DNA from: JAJDXW01 sp965243335
GTDB taxonomy: Bacteria > Pseudomonadota > Gammaproteobacteria > HK1
Assembly: GCA_965243335.1 (NCBI GenBank)
Contig: OZ251545.1
Location: 186,001 to 250,000, forward strand
DNA length: 64,000 nt
Direction: 5' to 3'
The notes under the pieces are model-generated. The model saw nothing but the letters and a program-made list of their open reading frames with translations. It was not told the DNA's origin and searched no databases. The position numbers and the translations under genes were made by a program. This document shows positions 63,076 to 64,000 of this stretch, one piece after another (position 1 is the first letter of the stretch; every line of letters starts with the position of its first letter).

Positions 63076-64000
63076 CTACCCCCCATTGCGGCGCCCCCGC
63101 GCGGCCGGCGGGGGCAGAGTACCGGCGTCCTCGATGACGTAGACGGCGAGCGGCTCCCGGCGCCCCCGCACCCTGACCGCTTCGCTCCGCCAGGCCGAGA
63201 GATCGGCGCCCGCCCGGGCGGCCACGTCGGACGAGACCACGAGCTGGGCCGCGAACTCCTTCGACATCGACTCCAGCCGGCTCGCCGTGTTCACGGTGTC
63301 GCCCACCGCGGTGACCGACACCGCCTCGGCGTATCCCATCTCCCCGACGATGGCCGGCCCCACGTGGACCCCCATCCCGATCCGGAGCGGCTCCGGCAGG
63401 TCGGGCTCGAGCAGCTCGTTCAGCTCGCGGAGCGCTTCCGCCATCCCCTTCGCGGCCGCGAGGGCCTGCGCCGTCCCTGCCCCTGCCCCCGGCCCCGGCG
63501 CTGACCCGGCTCCGGCTGCCGCTCCCGCCCCCGCCGCGGGCGGCGCGTCGAGGCCGAAGAGGGCCATGATCCCGTCGCCGATGAACTTGTCGACCCGCCC
63601 GCCCGCCGCCTCGATCGCCTCCCCCATCGAGCGGAAGTAGCGGTTGAGCACGAACACCACGTCGTATGGCAGCTTCGTCTCGGCGAGGCCGGTGAACCCG
63701 CGGAGGTCGGCGAACAGCACCGTGACCGTCCGCTCCTCGCCCTGCATGGTCTTCGCCGCGCGCAGCCCGTCGCTCGGGCCGACGTTGGGGGGCAGGAGCG
63801 GCGTGACCGAGACGGCTGAGCGGGGGCGGAGCTGGCAGGCGAGGCGCACGTCCGGGGGAACCCCGATCCGGTCGAGGACCCGGCGTTCCTCCGGCGATGG
63901 GGGAGGCAGCCTCTCCCGCCCTTCGTGGATGCGGACCCGGCACGTCGAGCAGCGGCTCCGTCCGCCGCAGACCGAGGCGTGCGGGATGCCGTTCGCCCGG
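63076..64000 (-). CDS. Class III adenylate cyclase with N-terminal [2Fe-2S] domain (partial)
   Basis: The gene runs off the window end; 308 codons are visible. The N-terminal part reads SVCGGRSRCSTCRVRI (C-x5-C-x2-C) and, 40 residues later, LACQLRP with a fourth Cys: a plant-type [2Fe-2S] ferredoxin domain lacking only its start. A class III cyclase domain follows: VTVLFADLRGFTGLAE (first metal Asp), DKFIGDGIMALFG (Lys and second metal Asp) and VGDTVNTASRLE (Asn and Arg). The Lys/Asp pair fits ATP as substrate. An Ala/Gly/Pro insert of about 25 residues lies after LFGLDAPP. The ferredoxin module suggests redox or oxygen control of cAMP synthesis. A start at 63849 (GTG) would cut the Fe-S domain and is rejected. 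Confidence 0.88.
   Translation of the reverse strand, partial: RANGIPHASVCGGRSRCSTCRVRIHEGRERLPPPSPEERRVLDRIGVPPDVRLACQLRPRSAVSVTPLLPPNVGPSDGLRAAKTMQGEERTVTVLFADLRGFTGLAETKLPYDVVFVLNRYFRSMGEAIEAAGGRVDKFIGDGIMALFGLDAPPAAGAGAAAGAGSAPGPGAGAGTAQALAAAKGMAEALRELNELLEPDLPEPLRIGMGVHVGPAIVGEMGYAEAVSVTAVGDTVNTASRLESMSKEFAAQLVVSSDVAARAGADLSAWRSEAVRVRGRREPLAVYVIEDAGTLPPPAARGRRNGG

Overview
The window is a very GC-rich (about 70 %) stretch of a bacterial chromosome with short intergenic gaps, ATGA/GTGA stop-start overlaps and Shine-Dalgarno sites of the AGGAGG type. The Asd (E. coli-like), trans-aconitate methyltransferase, SpuC, Bcp, class Va autotransporter and lipoprotein genes point to a Gram-negative proteobacterium, most likely a gammaproteobacterium. 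The species cannot be named from the sequence. No CRISPR array and no complete IS was seen; one tRNA-Arg(ACG) is present.

Layout. 1-648: mosaic repeat cluster. 649-5510: type III restriction-modification operon (mod-res). 5970-10621: three-gene ABC exporter operon with an AttH/CrtC-like partner. 10704-12521: solitary OLD-like AAA ATPase. 12550-16983: SDR dehydrogenase, an IS110 transposase relic, then a coupled TPP enzyme-HAD-DUF924 operon. 17155-30813 (minus strand): coaX, tam, a panE-unknown-unknown-bcp operon whose two middle genes are clearly lower in GC, a giant indolepyruvate:ferredoxin oxidoreductase, asd, a thiolase, a luciferase-like oxidoreductase and a DUF3750 protein. 31078-32653: amidohydrolase, tRNA-Arg with its promoter, and the 3' relic of a PuuE-like deacetylase. 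32730-37625: a large autotransporter with a 19-base homopolymer at its 5' end. 38277-45302: MFS carrier, DUF169 protein, Gfo/Idh/MocA oxidoreductase and a lone molybdopterin oxidoreductase. 45706-46065: a small protein with an NHLP-type RiPP leader. 46246-52302: putrescine uptake and degradation (SpuC aminotransferase plus PotD/B/C/A-like ABC importer). 53271-57989: sugar or glycerol-phosphate ABC importer. 58142-60075: Septu-like defence pair. 60374-62800: surface lipoprotein behind a homopolymer-containing promoter. 63076-64000: [2Fe-2S]-adenylate cyclase, cut by the window end.

The strongest signals beyond routine annotation are: (1) a 15-base G/C tract forming most of an exactly 17-base spacer between TTGACG and TTTAAT ahead of the surface lipoprotein, the arrangement of a phase-variable promoter; (2) a 19-base tract ahead of or inside the 5' end of the autotransporter, where losing one base would fuse an upstream start to the signal peptide; (3) an orphan NHLP-leader RiPP precursor-like gene; and (4) a mosaic family of long-arm palindromes with two companion modules.

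Functionally the window mixes three possible anti-phage loci (type III R-M, OLD-like ATPase, Septu-like pair), two probably variable surface proteins, two ABC importers and a set of amino-acid, CoA and acyl-CoA metabolism genes. This fits a heterotrophic bacterium under phage and perhaps host pressure; that last point is inference.
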